NCBI GenBank assembly: GCA_009746045.1
Contig: RPFO01000213.1
Coordinates: 4,206,679-4,270,678, forward strand
Origin: Mesostigma viride
Taxonomy: Eukaryota > Streptophyta > Mesostigmatophyceae > Mesostigmatales > Mesostigmataceae
Length of the DNA: 64,000 nt
Reading direction: 5' to 3'
The notes under the pieces were generated by a model, which had not been told where the DNA came from, did no database searches, and was given only the letters and a program-made list of their open reading frames with translations. Made by a program: the position numbers and the translations under genes. This document shows, piece after piece, positions 10,972 through 21,658 of the stretch; the stretch's first letter is position 1; each line of letters opens with the position of its first letter.

Positions 10972-11371
10972 TAGCTGCAGCGCGCGCGCGTCCGGAGCTT
11001 CGGGTCTGGACGACGTCTCGTGCCGGCCACCACCTCCCGAGCCCCCGGCCCTTAAGCACCCCCTCGGACTGCAGGCTCTCCGCGAGCTGTCTGCATCCTG
11101 TCATCCTGTTCTGGTAGAGGGGCCTCCGGGTAATCTGTCGTGTCCATGTCCACCAGATCTTCCTCACTCGACTCCCCGTCTACTACCCGGATTCCTGCCT
11201 CTACGGCCTCCGCGGCGCTGGCGGAAGTCTGGCTCCTGGGAAGCGCCTCCGCGGCGTCCCCCTGCACGGCCCACACACCACAAGCCAAGGCGTTAGTCGG
11301 CGTGTACCTGGTACCCGGCTCACACCTCACTCTCACCCTACACCGTACACCGTTATACCGCATGTGGCCTA

Positions 11372-12503
11372 TTAATGCAATTGGTGTGTCTTCTTGTACG
11401 CTTCCAATAAGCGGGCGCAACCCGCTAACTCAGTAGAAGTGCGCCAGGAGTCCTCAGACTCATGCTGCGCGAATCGCCATCGCACACGGTACTGTCGCTG
11501 GGTCCCCCGACCTCGTTTGACATCCGGTGTCCCACGATCGCTGCCACCTCATCCTCCTGTTCCCCGTGTCCGGATTGAACTCCAACGGGGCCGGGGGATT
11601 GACCCGACCCTGAATGGTGTTCTGGTGGTACAACTTGAGCTGGTCACGATGGAAACGGTTGGACGTGAGGTTCCATGACACTGGGACGTCCACCTGGAAC
11701 ATGACGTCGTCAAACTTGGTGAGAACCTTGTAGGGGCCCAGGAACATGGGACGAAGCTTAGTCTTCAGCTCCTTCTCCACCTTGTGTGAGAATCGTCCGA
11801 TCTGTGGGCCCTCCACCAGGACCCAATCGCCCACCTCAATGGACGGCGCCCGGTTATCCCGCTTGCCGGCTGTCCTCTCCAGATACCGCTCGGTCGCGGC
11901 GCGGTAGCCCTGGACTGCACTGTTATGAGCCTGGTGCATCCGCTGCAGCAAGCGATCAACCCCCTGGCGTGTGTCCAGCTTGACCTGATCCTCCTCCAGT
12001 CCGGGGCTCATAAGCAAGTCGGGAGGCGTGAGAGGGTGCCTGCCAGAGTTGAGGAAAAAGGGGGTAAATCCGTGGGCGGCCTGGGGGCATTGTTCAGGGA
12101 GAACTCCACCAAGCCCAGAAGTTCCTCCCAATTGCTGCCCACCGCGTCGGTGTAGTGTCGCATGGTCTCCTGCACTGTGCGGTTCAACCGCTCCACCAGA
12201 TGTGACGACGAACTGTGGTAGGCCGTGCCCAGCGACACCTTGGTGCCCAGCCGTTCGAAAAACTCCTGCCAGAATTTGGCCGTGAAGAGCTTGTCGCGGT
12301 CGGAGATGAACTGTCGGCTGAGCCCGTGGAACCGGAACACGTGCGTCAGGTATATCTTGGCGCACTCCTCCGCAGTGAGGTCGGCCGGACACGGGGCCAA
12401 GTGACACATGCGCGTCAGGCGGTCCACGAACACCAGGACCATGCTGTTGCCGCTCTTCGCCTTCTTGAACGGGCCGATGAAGTCCATCATGATAGAATCC
12501 CAA
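11372..12503 (-). pseudogene. Gypsy integrase C-terminal region and chromodomain
   Basis: This frame carries the integrase C-terminal domain with KLRPMFLGPYKVLTK, a GPY/F motif, then FHRDQLKLYH. The chromodomain follows at about 11375-11545 but needs two frame changes: DEVAAIVGHRM in one frame, then RQYRVRWRFAQHESEDSW and ARLLEAYKK in another, ending at TAA 11374-11372. Chromodomains of chromoviruses bind histone marks and bias integration toward heterochromatin. The aromatic positions Y, W and W of the fold are present. The frame breaks mean this copy would not produce a continuous protein unless the breaks are sequencing errors. Confidence 0.8.
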
Positions 12504-14026
12504 GGACCCATCGGATCAGGTAACGTCTTGGGGACGGCTTGCGAGCCCGTGTTCCTGGACTTCATGATCTGGCACGAGGGGCACTGGCGCACATATGTCT
12601 CAATATACTCCTTCATCCCTGGCCAGTAGAAATGTTTGCGGGCCCGAGGATAAAGACGGTGGCTTCCTTGATGTCCGCCTAGAAGCGAATCGTGGAGCTC
12701 GTGAAGCAAGGCGGCCCTACAAAGCTCCGGGACATACAGCCGCCATTCCTCCGGCTGGACACTCACGAACAGGCGTCCATCCTGGAACTTGCAAGGGTAG
12801 GCACCCATCTGCTGGGGATGCGCCCGGATGGCTTCAAGCGCCGCTTCCTCCGTGACCGTGAAACGACTGATCATCGTCTCCAGGTCCGACGTGACTGTGA
12901 ACGCGTCCGCGGCCGGGTCTGTCTCCGCACTCGCCTGGTTGACGAATTCGGAGAAGACTGTGGGCGGGCCGATCGGCTGAAGCTGAAAAATTCCCTGGGG
13001 CGGCACCACATGGCTAAGGGGCATGCGCATATGCGATCCCTCCCCCTCCCCGGGGGCGTCCACGTCCTCGTGGGCACTCGTCTCCTCCAAGAGAGGTGAC
13101 AAGTCATCGCTGGTGGTGTGTCCCAGATGAAACAGGTGGCGGGCCCGGGGAGACCGTGGCTCCGCGCCGTAGGCGGTCCCCGGGGCGGCCACTGGTACGC
13201 AAGTGGTATGAAGCACATCCATGTCCTCGTAGAACCAATAGTCCGCCCGTCGCGAAAGGGCGTCTGGCACCACGTTGTCCGCGCCCTTGACGTATTGGAT
13301 CTTGAATGGCGCAAACTGTGACAAGTACTCCATCCACCGCGCTTGGCGGGGCGTCAGGTTGGGCTGCACCAGGAGGTGGGTGAGCGGCCGGTGGTCGGTG
13401 TGGATCACCAGGCGGTGGGGGTCGAGATCCCCCTGCTCACTAATGGCCACCGAAAACTGGGCCCCCAGAAGATGGTGACGCCACGTGTGGCAGCTGTAGA
13501 CTACTGCCAGAAGCTCCTGCTGATGCACTGGGTAATTCCGCTCCGCCGGAATCATTGTGCGTGAGATATACTCGATGGGCTGAAGACCCTTGCCTTGGTC
13601 CTGCAGGAGGACACCCCCGATGGCCACCTTGCTGGCGTCCGTAGCCACGACGAAAGGAAGGGCCGGGTCCGGCAGGATAAGGACTGGTGCTGTGGTGAGG
13701 TGGCGCTTAAGCGCCTCAAAAGCCTGTTGGCACTGCTCAGCCCAAGGAACGGGGTACCCTTCTTGAGAAGAGCGTTGATCGGGGCGGCGATGGTGGCAAA
13801 CCGCGGATGAACCGTCGGTAGTAAGATGCCAATCCCAGGAAGCTGCGCACCCCTTCACGTCCGTAGGGACAGGCCATTGCTGGACGGACTCGATCTTCTC
13901 GGGTCGGTCGCGATGCCGTCGCGGACAAGGTATGGCCCAGAAACGGCACGCAGCGGCCGGCGCGCACCTTGGCTTTCCGCGCCGAAAGGTGCTCATCCTC
14001 CATGATCTGCAGCACGGCGTCCACAT
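12008..14026 (-). CDS. Gypsy pol: RNase H and integrase block
   Basis: A 672-codon open block. RNase H has its four acidic residues near D130 (ATDAS), E171 (HQQELLAVV), D211 (IHTDHRPL) and D255 (VVPDALSR). An integrase zinc finger HHCC follows at about H445, H452, C482, C485. The integrase core has D515 (MMDFIG), D576 (FISDRD) and E612 (LVERLNR), giving the exact D-x35-E spacing. The first 90 residues are out of frame with RT, so a frameshift lies near 13900-13750. The last about 30 residues leave the integrase frame, which continues in 12503-11460. Catalytic residues are intact. Confidence 0.9.
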   Translation of the reverse strand: MWTPCCRSWRMSTFRRGKPRCAPAAACRFWAIPCPRRHRDRPEKIESVQQWPVPTDVKGCAASWDWHLTTDGSSAVCHHRRPDQRSSQEGYPVPWAEQCQQAFEALKRHLTTAPVLILPDPALPFVVATDASKVAIGGVLLQDQGKGLQPIEYISRTMIPAERNYPVHQQELLAVVYSCHTWRHHLLGAQFSVAISEQGDLDPHRLVIHTDHRPLTHLLVQPNLTPRQARWMEYLSQFAPFKIQYVKGADNVVPDALSRRADYWFYEDMDVLHTTCVPVAAPGTAYGAEPRSPRARHLFHLGHTTSDDLSPLLEETSAHEDVDAPGEGEGSHMRMPLSHVVPPQGIFQLQPIGPPTVFSEFVNQASAETDPAADAFTVTSDLETMISRFTVTEEAALEAIRAHPQQMGAYPCKFQDGRLFVSVQPEEWRLYVPELCRAALLHELHDSLLGGHQGSHRLYPRARKHFYWPGMKEYIETYVRQCPSCQIMKSRNTGSQAVPKTLPDPMGPWDSIMMDFIGPFKKAKSGNSMVLVFVDRLTRMCHLAPCPADLTAEECAKIYLTHVFRFHGLSRQFISDRDKLFTAKFWQEFFERLGTKVSLGTAYHSSSSHLVERLNRTVQETMRHYTDAVGSNWEELLGLVEFSLNNAPRPPTDLPPFSSTLAGTLSRLPTCL

Positions 14027-14462
14027 CCTCTAGGTGCTCCTCGAACGTCTTGGAGTACACCAGGATGTCGTCCAGATACGCCAGCGCGCACGTGCGCTTG
14101 TAGGTCCAGGGCGGGCGCGCCCCCTTCTGCGGGTCCGCCAGGTCCTGGGAGACCTGCGGCAAGTGGGCTGTGCCCATCACCGGACGGAGGATGTCATTCA
14201 TCAGCATCTGGAAGGACGCCGGCGAATTGCACAGCCCCATTGCCGCCACCCGAAACTGATAGTGACCGAAGGGCGTAGCGAACGCGGTCTTGTGGCAGTC
14301 TTCTGGCGCGATGCGCAGCTGCCAAAACCCGTCCGCACAGTCGATGACGGTGAAACACGTGGCCCCCTGGACACGGTTGAAGATGTCGTCGATCCGCGGT
14401 AGGGATACCGGGACTTGACGGTGATGGCGTTCAGCTTCCGGTAATCCGTCACCAGACGCCAC
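13737..14462 (-). CDS. Gypsy pol: reverse transcriptase palm
   Basis: RT motifs in order: FTVIDCADGFWQL with the first catalytic Asp, FATPFGHYQFRVAAMGLCNS, and YLDDILVYSKT with the catalytic pair, then FLGHTLS. About 30 residues separate MNDILRPVMG from the YLDD strand, longer than the usual Gypsy loop, so this family may carry an insertion there. The frame joins neither the upstream block (15280-14201) nor the downstream block (14026-12008) without a shift. Confidence 0.9.
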   Translation of the reverse strand: MASGDGLPEAERHHRQVPVSLPRIDDIFNRVQGATCFTVIDCADGFWQLRIAPEDCHKTAFATPFGHYQFRVAAMGLCNSPASFQMLMNDILRPVMGTAHLPQVSQDLADPQKGARPPWTYKRTCALAYLDDILVYSKTFEEHLEDVDAVLQIMEDEHLSARKAKVRAGRCVPFLGHTLSATASRPTREDRVRPAMACPYGREGVRSFLGLASYYRRFIRGLPPSPPRSTLFSRRVPRSLG

Positions 14463-15280
14463 TTGCCTCCTGGCTTGGGAACGAGCAGCACGCCCGCTGA
14501 GAAGGGGCTGTTGCTGGGTTCAATGAGCCCAGCGTCGAGCAGTGAAATGAGGATCTTCTTGAGCTCCACCAGCTCGACTGGGCCCATGCGGTACATGGGA
14601 GACACGGTAGGACCGGAACCCTCCTGGAGCTGGACACGGTGCAACACCGATCGATTGGGAGGGAACTGGGGGGTGCGATCCGCAAAAAGGGTAGTGCGCT
14701 TCTCCAGGACGGCATTGAACCGCGCCAGCTCATCCGGTGTGAATCCGGCACCAATCTCGTTAAGCAGAGCCTGAGTGCTATCCAGGTCTATGCGATACAT
14801 CGCGTACTCCTTGCCCTTCCGGAGCTGGCGCGCCAGCGTCTTGCTACTCATCAGGATCTGGGACGCTGGTCGAGGCCCGTCCGCCGAGCGCTCGTGTGTA
14901 ATGTTATGGACCTCCGCGGCCTGTGCCCTATACTCGCTGTCAGGGCACCAGAATGAACCATCCGGAAACCAAACTACCCGCCGGCGCACACTGATGTCCA
15001 CATCCTGCTTGTCCAGCCAGTCCACTCCAATGATGATGTCGGCAGCGCCCAGCGGCGCAATAGTCGCCACCAGGTCCACCGGCGTGCCCTGCAGCACACC
15101 CTTGATGTCTGCTAGGCCCGGCGATTGGTGTCGCCGACCGTCTGAGTAGGTGACATAGACTGCCGTGGTGTGAGGCCGGGGTACCAGGCCCAGCCGACGC
15201 ACCAGGGCCTCGTTGATGAAGGACGTGGAGGCGCCGGTGTCGACCAGGAACTTCACGTCCATGATCGTTTTCTCCTTCAA
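14201..15280 (-). CDS. Gypsy pol: protease and RT N-terminus
   Basis: Retropepsin active site VDTGAST near residue 14, with the flap and second hydrophobic-Gly region following over about 100 residues. RT fingers begin around residue 230 (LISLLDAGLIEPSNSPFSAG, then WRLVTDYRKLN). The same frame is open upstream of 15280, so the apparent start (a TTG) is not the real one; protease is probably translated as a continuation of gag. After about residue 295 the frame shifts into the RT block. Confidence 0.9.
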   Translation of the reverse strand: MKEKTIMDVKFLVDTGASTSFINEALVRRLGLVPRPHTTAVYVTYSDGRRHQSPGLADIKGVLQGTPVDLVATIAPLGAADIIIGVDWLDKQDVDISVRRRVVWFPDGSFWCPDSEYRAQAAEVHNITHERSADGPRPASQILMSSKTLARQLRKGKEYAMYRIDLDSTQALLNEIGAGFTPDELARFNAVLEKRTTLFADRTPQFPPNRSVLHRVQLQEGSGPTVSPMYRMGPVELVELKKILISLLDAGLIEPSNSPFSAGVLLVPKPGGKWRLVTDYRKLNAITVKSRYPYRGSTTSSTVSRGPRVSPSSTVRTGFGSCASRQKTATRPRSLRPSVTISFGWRQWGCAIRRRPSRC

Positions 15281-17408
15281 ATACGGATCAAGGACGGTGG
15301 GAGGACCAATAACCCTCCACTGAAAAGAAACAGATGCCGCGAATCTCCTTGAGATGCACGCGCCGCCGGTTGGGAGGACGCGTCTGCGGCCACGTTATTG
15401 ACGTCTACCTCTACTCTAGTTGACTCCGCGTCTGGGCTACCATCTGATTTTTCTATCCTATCCCCTACCCCGGGACCCAAGCCCATGGGCAGGGCTACTA
15501 CTCCCGAGGAGCGGTGGGACGGGAGGCCGCCTCGCCCGACCACCCGCCCTCTTCCCCCCCTCCTCCTCTTCGTCAGCCCCCTCCTCGTCGTCATACTCGT
15601 AGCCAGCCACTGCCTGCGTTTGGCCGGAAGAGGAGGACTGTCGCCGCGCCTCCATCTCGTTGACCGCACGCAACACACCCTTGGTAGAGCTGGTCGCGGG
15701 TGGTCGCGGCTGCTGGTACTGCGTCGGGGCCTGTCTGGCGTGCTGCAGGCGAGCCGCACGCTCACCCGCGTTGCGGGGTCGATCCCGAGGACCGGAGGAG
15801 TCGGGGCGGCTGCCGAAGGCCGGGCCGGAGAAACGAACACTGGGTGTCCCTCTCCTGTCCCACGACTGGCGTTCTTGCCCCGGAGCTTGGGGCAGTCGCG
15901 CTTGAGGTGCCCCACCTCGCTGCACATGAAGCAGCGCGCCTTGCTAGCGTCGATCGCGTTGACGCCAGGTCAGTGTAGCCCTCGTCAGGGTCGTCGAGGT
16001 ACTCGTCCTCCTCCTCGCCGGCGAAATCAGTGGAGTACATCTGGTTCACCCGTCGCGGGGGAGCAGGTCTGAAGAAACGGCGCACCGAGGGTGCGCGCCC
16101 GCGAGACACCACGTCGGCCACCTGCAGAAGGTATCTCTGGATATTCAGGATGTCCCACTCCTTCCAGGGGACCTCAGCGTAGTGTTTGAATACCTCGTCC
16201 TGCAGCTCGGGGCTGAGCGCCTCGATGAATCTGATCTTGTACTCGTACCAGGTCATGTCGGTTAGATAAGCGGCGCTGGACTCAAACTTGGACAGAAACT
16301 CGCGATATGGGGTGGTCCCCTGGCGCAGCTTGCCGAAAGCGATCCGCTCGTGGAGCTCCGCGTCTGGGGGTATCAGCTTGCGGCGCACCCGGTCCATCAG
16401 CTCCTCCACGGTTTGCGGGTATGACTGGGATGCGATGCTCTCACAGTTCAGGATGCTCACCACCGAGGGGTCCATGCAGGTGTTGACCACGTGGGGATCA
16501 AATCACAGGTGGCCAGTTCCCAGCTGTTGTGATTGCACCAAACTGTATACTGCTGTTGCCACATGCGTCCCCATTCGTCGACCTCTCGCGGTTTCATATC
16601 CGCGTGCAGCTTGGGAACATTCTTGAAGGTAGGCATCGGTGGGGCCTTTATCGTGTTAAGCTTAGGCCCACCGACCTCTCTGTAGGAGATGGAGCCGAAT
16701 GCTGGAGGCTGCGACCGCGGGAGAGATCCGGATCTGTCCGGTGTGCCGTGTGTCCGGCGCACCTGTACCGACGAGGGGTGTTCGTACCCCGGGTCATCCA
16801 GTGCCACCCTGCTGAAATTCAGGTTACCGACGGCCGCGGGCGAAGGGACCACGCTACTGTCAAGCGCCCGTAGACGCTGCGGTTGAGGTGCCGGGCGCTG
16901 GGCTGGCGGGTGAGTCTCCTCGTCGCGGGTGGTGACACTGCTCCGGGTCTCCCCTGGGCTGGTCCGTGGTCTATAAGAACCAACGGGCGGGCCCTGCGTG
17001 ACAGATCCCTCGTCCGCCTCGTTAGTCCCTTCCAGGTCATCGAACTCGCCATCTGCCCCTGGGGCCTCCCCTTCCTCGTCCGAATACCATAGCGCTGTGG
17101 GTAACAGGGACGTGCTGCCGAAGGACACTCTGCGTCTGCCCCGGTGTGGGGGACCCGGTGGAGGTCTCTGGGGCCGCCCCCGACCTGCCCAAGGATGCGT
17201 TGGCCGCCCGGTGACTGGCTGCTGCTGGCGGTAGTGCAGGGTATCTCCATTATCGTCTCCCTGCTGCTCTGGATCCGGTGGTAGCCATTGTGGTCTCGTC
17301 TGGGGTTGTTGCTGCTGCATCCGGGGTTGCTGCTGTTGCCATTGCTGCTGTGGTGACCGTTGCTGCTGCTGATGCTGTTGCTGCTGTTGCTGCTGCTGCG
17401 GTTGCTGC

Positions 17409-17479
<71 letters not shown>

Positions 17480-17842
17480 TTGCTGCTGCTGCTGTTGCTG
17501 CTGCTGTTGCTGCTGCTGTTGCTGCTGCTGTTGCTGCTGCTGCGAGTACTCTTGGAGCCTCTCTCGGTCGTTCCTGTCATCTCCCTGCCTGGGTAAGGCG
17601 TCTATATTGTCCCCATCCGCTGGGAACCTAGGGTTCTGATCTCTGGATCGTGGGGAGCCTTCCGCAGGTCTCTCCATGACCTCACCTGTATTTGTCCCTG
17701 CTTGGACGTGCAGTGGTACCTCTATACCCTCTGTACCGTGCTCGTGGTTGTCTACCGGTTCTATCTCTGTATTCTCTAGATCTCGTTCTCTAGTCTCTTC
17801 CTCTGTATCTCTGGCGTTCCTTGTTTGGGACCGTGTGGGCAT
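15277..17842 (-). pseudogene. Gypsy gag with poly-Gln N-terminus and CCHC knuckle
   Basis: It starts at ATG 17842 (MPTRSQTRNARDTEEE). Three overlapping frames carry it: 17842-16457 (N-terminus with a long Gln tract), 16490-15762 (capsid-like retrotransposon gag domain, with LRQGTTPYREFLSKFE and DEVFKHYAEVPWKEWDI), and 15927-15277, which continues the zinc knuckle C-x2-C-x4-H-x4-C in CSEVGHLKRDC. Gag forms the virus-like particle and the knuckle binds RNA. Two frameshifts break it. The Gln tract (CAG/CAA, about 17350-17545) is unusual for gag. Confidence 0.8.
17350..17545 (-). repeat. CAG/CAA trinucleotide tract in gag
   Basis: About 190 bp of CTG/TTG on the plus strand, encoding about 50 to 60 Gln in the gag frame. 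Interruptions are CAA, so the Gln run is kept at protein level. Confidence 0.9.
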
Positions 17843-18099
17843 GGTGCTCGTACCGGTACCTTACACTGCAGGCAACACCTCCCCAGGAAGGAAGAGAGAG
17901 CAAGGGAGAGAGAGCAACCACGTGCTATAAAGCTATAACTATAGAACCTAATACTACTCCCTAGTAATGGTCACCTCTACTGCTTGCTAGGGCCAATGGT
18001 CAGCTGAGAGAAAGTCACTGTAACTGCTGTCCCCTCCCCCTGACTGCTGAGTGTGGGTGGCTTGGAGCATTCACGTGTGACGTGCATCCCCTCAGGCAA

Positions 18100-18255
18100 T
18101 GGCATGTGTTCTCTAACAAACCTATCTGCATCTGTAATGTTATCAAACCCTTTCCACTTAGCACTACTAGAGCCTTGGGACAATATCTTTTCATGTCCCA
18201 CGTAGCTCCCACAAAAACCAGCATCTTCATTAAAACAATAAGTGGAAGCATACAT
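18100..18255 (-). other. Possible RNase H N-terminal (hybrid-binding) domain remnant
   Basis: In the Gypsy leader a 92-codon minus ORF contains GFCGSYVGHEKI and AKWKGFDNITDADRFV. The spacing and the K-W-K-G-F...A-D-R-F-V pattern resemble the small RNA-DNA hybrid-binding domain found before some RNase H proteins. The match is short and made by eye. Confidence 0.25.
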
Positions 18256-20151
18256 GTGACACTAATTGACATGCCCGGAGGCACGCCGTTCAAGGCCCTT
18301 CATGAAGTACGTTGCCCTAGAGGCAACCAAGACAAGGGTGGGTGGGTGGGGAGCAAAGAAAGAGGCCGACAAAACCAGCCAGAGCGGCTTTTAGTCGCAA
18401 AACCTCCCTTATCCCTAGCTAACTGACGTCATTAAACCCTTATGTTTAGTGGATGCTAGTAAGACGCTAACCGTACAGACCGGGGGTAGAATATCCCGAA
18501 TCTGCACGGCTAGTATTAAATAATGCGTAGGTTGTTCTTTTCAGGGGCACTGCACCTCACGCCCCGTTCCGCCCGGGTATAATCAACCCAAGCGCGGAAC
18601 GCACATTTTATTTAATTCATTTTTCAACCATGCACTATATTGCATCTACTAATCACAAAAGCTCTAGCCAAACAGCTACGAGTAAACACTGCGACCTATA
18701 AGCCGCTCATCCAGCGGCCTCTTGTTCCCGCATTCACGTATAGAAGAAACTCCGTTCAAAGAACCCCGATTCATGTCCCACGTAGCTCCCACAAAAACCA
18801 GCATCTTCATTAAAACAATAAGTGGAAGCATACATGTGACACTAATTGACATGCCCGGAGGCACGCCGTTCAAGGCCCTTCATGAAGTACGTTGCCCAAT
18901 CACCCCCGCCCTGGCTTTCCCTTGAAGCCGCACTCCACCTTGCTCGTTGTCACAAGTGACCGCCCTGCCGCAAAACGGGAGCCCCCCACATCGGGAGGCG
19001 TGTGCCCGGCGGCTGTGGATGCATGGCCAGGCCCAAAAAGGCCCAGCGCATTTGCACTGCGATTGCGCACGGCCAGCCTATCATGACCCCTCTCGGGGCC
19101 CCGAGTCGGTACCGCTATGGCCGTCTCCCCATAGACCCGGGGTGCTTCGAGAAAAAACGTGGACCTAGCCCAGGCCCCGCCAGCCCGGATGCCCGAGGCC
19201 ACAGCCCCAGGCACCTGGCTGAACGAGAGTCCGTTCAGCCAAGACCGCATTCCCCCCCGAGGTTTCTATGCGTGGGGAAAAAATTTCTAGCTTAGACGCT
19301 TTTCCCATCGCCGTCCCCAGCCCCAACCACCCCCCCTCGGCGGAAGGCAATTGCAAAGTTTGCTGGCCAGCAGCAATTTCCGAAGAAAAAGCCGCAGGCC
19401 GCGGACCGAGACACGGGTCGCCAGTGCCAGCCATCCGGCTCCAACCCGGGGTGCAAGCATCCCCAGGTACGGAGCACCAGCTCGCGCACTGGGCCGACCA
19501 AGCGACAGTTGAGCACCTGTCACGGCATCCGGCCCACCAAAGACCCCAAGCTGGGGAAAAGGTGCGGACCGGAGGTAATCTTTTTCTTTTCTTTTAGTTA
19601 ACCGGGCGAGGAACTACGCCTGGCCGGTTAACAACTGGAAGTCTCACCACTGGCCAAGTGGCCAGTGCAACCAGTGCTTTTGGGATTTTGCTCCGCAGCA
19701 CCCATAGCTGCGGCTGCCGCCGCAACGACAACGAGCAAAGAAAGAGGCCGACAAAACCAGCCAGAGCGGCTTTTAGTCGCAAAACCTCCCTTATCCCTAG
19801 CTAACTGACGTCATTAAACCCTTATGTTTAGTGGATGCTAGTAAGACGCTAACCGTACAGACCGGGGGTAGAATATCCCGAATCTGCACGGCTAGTATTA
19901 AATAATGCGTAGGTTGTTCTTTTCAGGGGCACTGCACCTCACGCCCCGTTCCGCCCGGGTATAATCAACCCAAGCGCGGAACGCACATTTTATTTAATTC
20001 ATTTTTCAACCATGCACTATATTGCATCTACTAATCACAAAAGCTCTAGCCAAACAGCTACGAGTAAACACTGCGACCTATAAGCCGCTCATCCAGCGGC
20101 CTCTTGTTCCCGCATTCACGTATAGAAGAAACTCCGTTCAAAGAACCCCGA
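18190..20151. repeat. Tandem duplication in the Gypsy leader (X-Y-X-Z-Y)
   Basis: Block X (127 bp) is at 18191-18317 and 18771-18897. Block Y (419 bp) is at 18351-18769 and 19733-20151. Both pairs look identical by eye. The order X, 33 bp, Y, X, 835 bp of Z (18898-19732), Y is best read as two tandem units in which Z was lost from, or gained by, one unit. It lies between the PBS and gag and accounts for much of the long leader. Confidence 0.85.
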
Positions 20152-20699
20152 ATCTTTAATATGCTCCTCACAAGTCTTCCAGCTGTAGAATATAGCAGGC
20201 CTACCCTTATCCCCGTCGTGAGCTACTGCGTAGTAAGGAAATCCAGACTGTCCACCCTTGTTTATTTTACGTCGTGGCATGTTACATCATAGTCTGGCAG
20301 CGGCTTGCAAGCAAGAGAGAAAGGGGAAACCCGGCAGGCTACCTCTAATGCAGTGACCTTAAACAAACGAGGAGAGAGCACGGAGTGTATCACAGCACAC
20401 GCCCGAGCCTTCCGCAGGAACGGGCTATACGCACACACGGAGGTAAACACCGTCAACACAGTCGGCAACAGCCAGACGGTATCCACCCCCAAGACCCCTT
20501 GCAGGTCAAACAACGAATGTCCGTCTCCGCGACGTCCATGGGCACCAACAACATTTACAACCTATAGAGGCACAACATATAACATAAACCCCCTGCGCGC
20601 GCGTTCCCGGATAGAGAGCAAGCTCGCCAGCTAGCCTTCAGCAGGCATAGCTTTGTAAAGAAAGAATTCTAACTAGGGGACGTACCATCTTCGATGCCG

Positions 20700-20930
20700 T
20701 TAAACCCTCCTGAGCTGGCCGCCACCCGGTGTCGTTGAAGGCAAGCCCTGGCCGCCACTAGGTGTCGTTGAAAACAGGAGAGCTGAACGCTATCGTTGAC
20801 AGCACCTCACCACAGGACTATTGCTAGCCCCGCCGAGTATCCCAGACTGGCCGCTTGCTGCCTAGGTCGTCGTTGAATCCCTTTACGGGCTGGCCGCCGG
20901 CCTGACAGCAATCGTTGAATTCCGGAACCT
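20700..20930. repeat. Degenerate CTGGCCGCC...TCGTTGAA repeats near the PBS
   Basis: About five irregular units each contain CTGGCCGC and, 10-25 bp on, TCGTTGAA or TCGTTGA. They lie just inside the 5' LTR on the Gypsy leader, where packaging or dimerisation structures are expected in retroelements. Confidence 0.55.
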
Positions 20931-21013
20931 CTACCTACGCCAAGCTTCGTCTTGGTATCCTAATTGGCTCACTAACCCTCTCCGCGAGAGTTAGCTAACC
21001 TTCCAGCACATTT

Positions 21014-21025
21014 CCTCCGATACCA
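21014..21025 (-). promoter_or_regulatory. Gypsy primer binding site
   Basis: On the minus strand, one base after the 5' LTR, TGGTATCGGAGG matches the pattern of an initiator-Met tRNA 3' end PBS (TGGTATC...) common in plant and algal elements. Confidence 0.7.
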
Positions 21026-21026
21026 G

Positions 21027-21610
21027 TGTTACGTCCCTGCCCAGACACACCTAGCCTGAGCTACGTAGCGAAAGACCCTCCTTGCCGGAATTAGGATTAA
21101 TTCAAGATAGCCTAAAGTAGGTTGCGCTTCACGACGTGAGTCGTGAGATATCTGGCATCACGGCTTAATGCCAAGCTAATTAGTTCACACTTATATTGGC
21201 TAGCAATACCAATTACAAATGGATAATGCCCCGGGCTCAATGTGTAGGCGTATTCGCACTTATCATTCATTAAACCAAGAGGACGAGACTCTCGTCCTCG
21301 GACCAATTTAACCTAGGTTGGTTGCGGCGCAGATACACGCCAATTTCCCTAGAACAATCCGAGTCACTCATGCCACGTAGGATCTGGGCCGACATCGACC
21401 CTCAACTATAGGATCCACGCCTAGAACCACTGACAGACTCAGAACCGGCGCGGCGCCACAGCGCCGGCCCCTAAAAGGACAACCTAGGACCAAAATAACT
21501 AGTCCAATTCACACGATAGCCAAGGTCCGTAAAACCCAAGTCCAATAGACCAAACAGCCTTAGTAATTTATTCCATTGTTACGTCCGGCCAAAAGGGCAG
21601 GGACGTAACA
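21027..21610 (-). repeat. Gypsy 5' LTR
   Basis: 584 bp, matching 8317-8900 with two or three substitutions. The GTTGC target duplication follows at 21611-21615. Confidence 0.95.
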
Positions 21611-21658
21611 GTTGCTAGCAATGTGCAAGCATGTAAGTGCGGTCATACTACACACCAC

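Larger units (their letters stand above)
8317..21610 (-). mobile_element. Complete Ty3/Gypsy chromovirus-type LTR retrotransposon, 13.3 kb
   Basis: Two 584-bp LTRs (TGTTACGTCC...GGGACGTAACA) differ at only two or three positions I could see. They are flanked by GTTGC at 8312-8316 and 21611-21615, a 5-bp target duplication. On the minus strand the order is 5'LTR, PBS, a 3.2-kb leader, gag with zinc knuckle, protease, RT, RNase H, integrase, chromodomain, an extra ORF region, PPT, 3'LTR. RT before integrase and a chromodomain after integrase define a chromovirus. The reading frame is broken several times, so this copy is probably not autonomous as written. It is long for the group because of the leader and the extra 3' ORF region. 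Confidence 0.95.
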
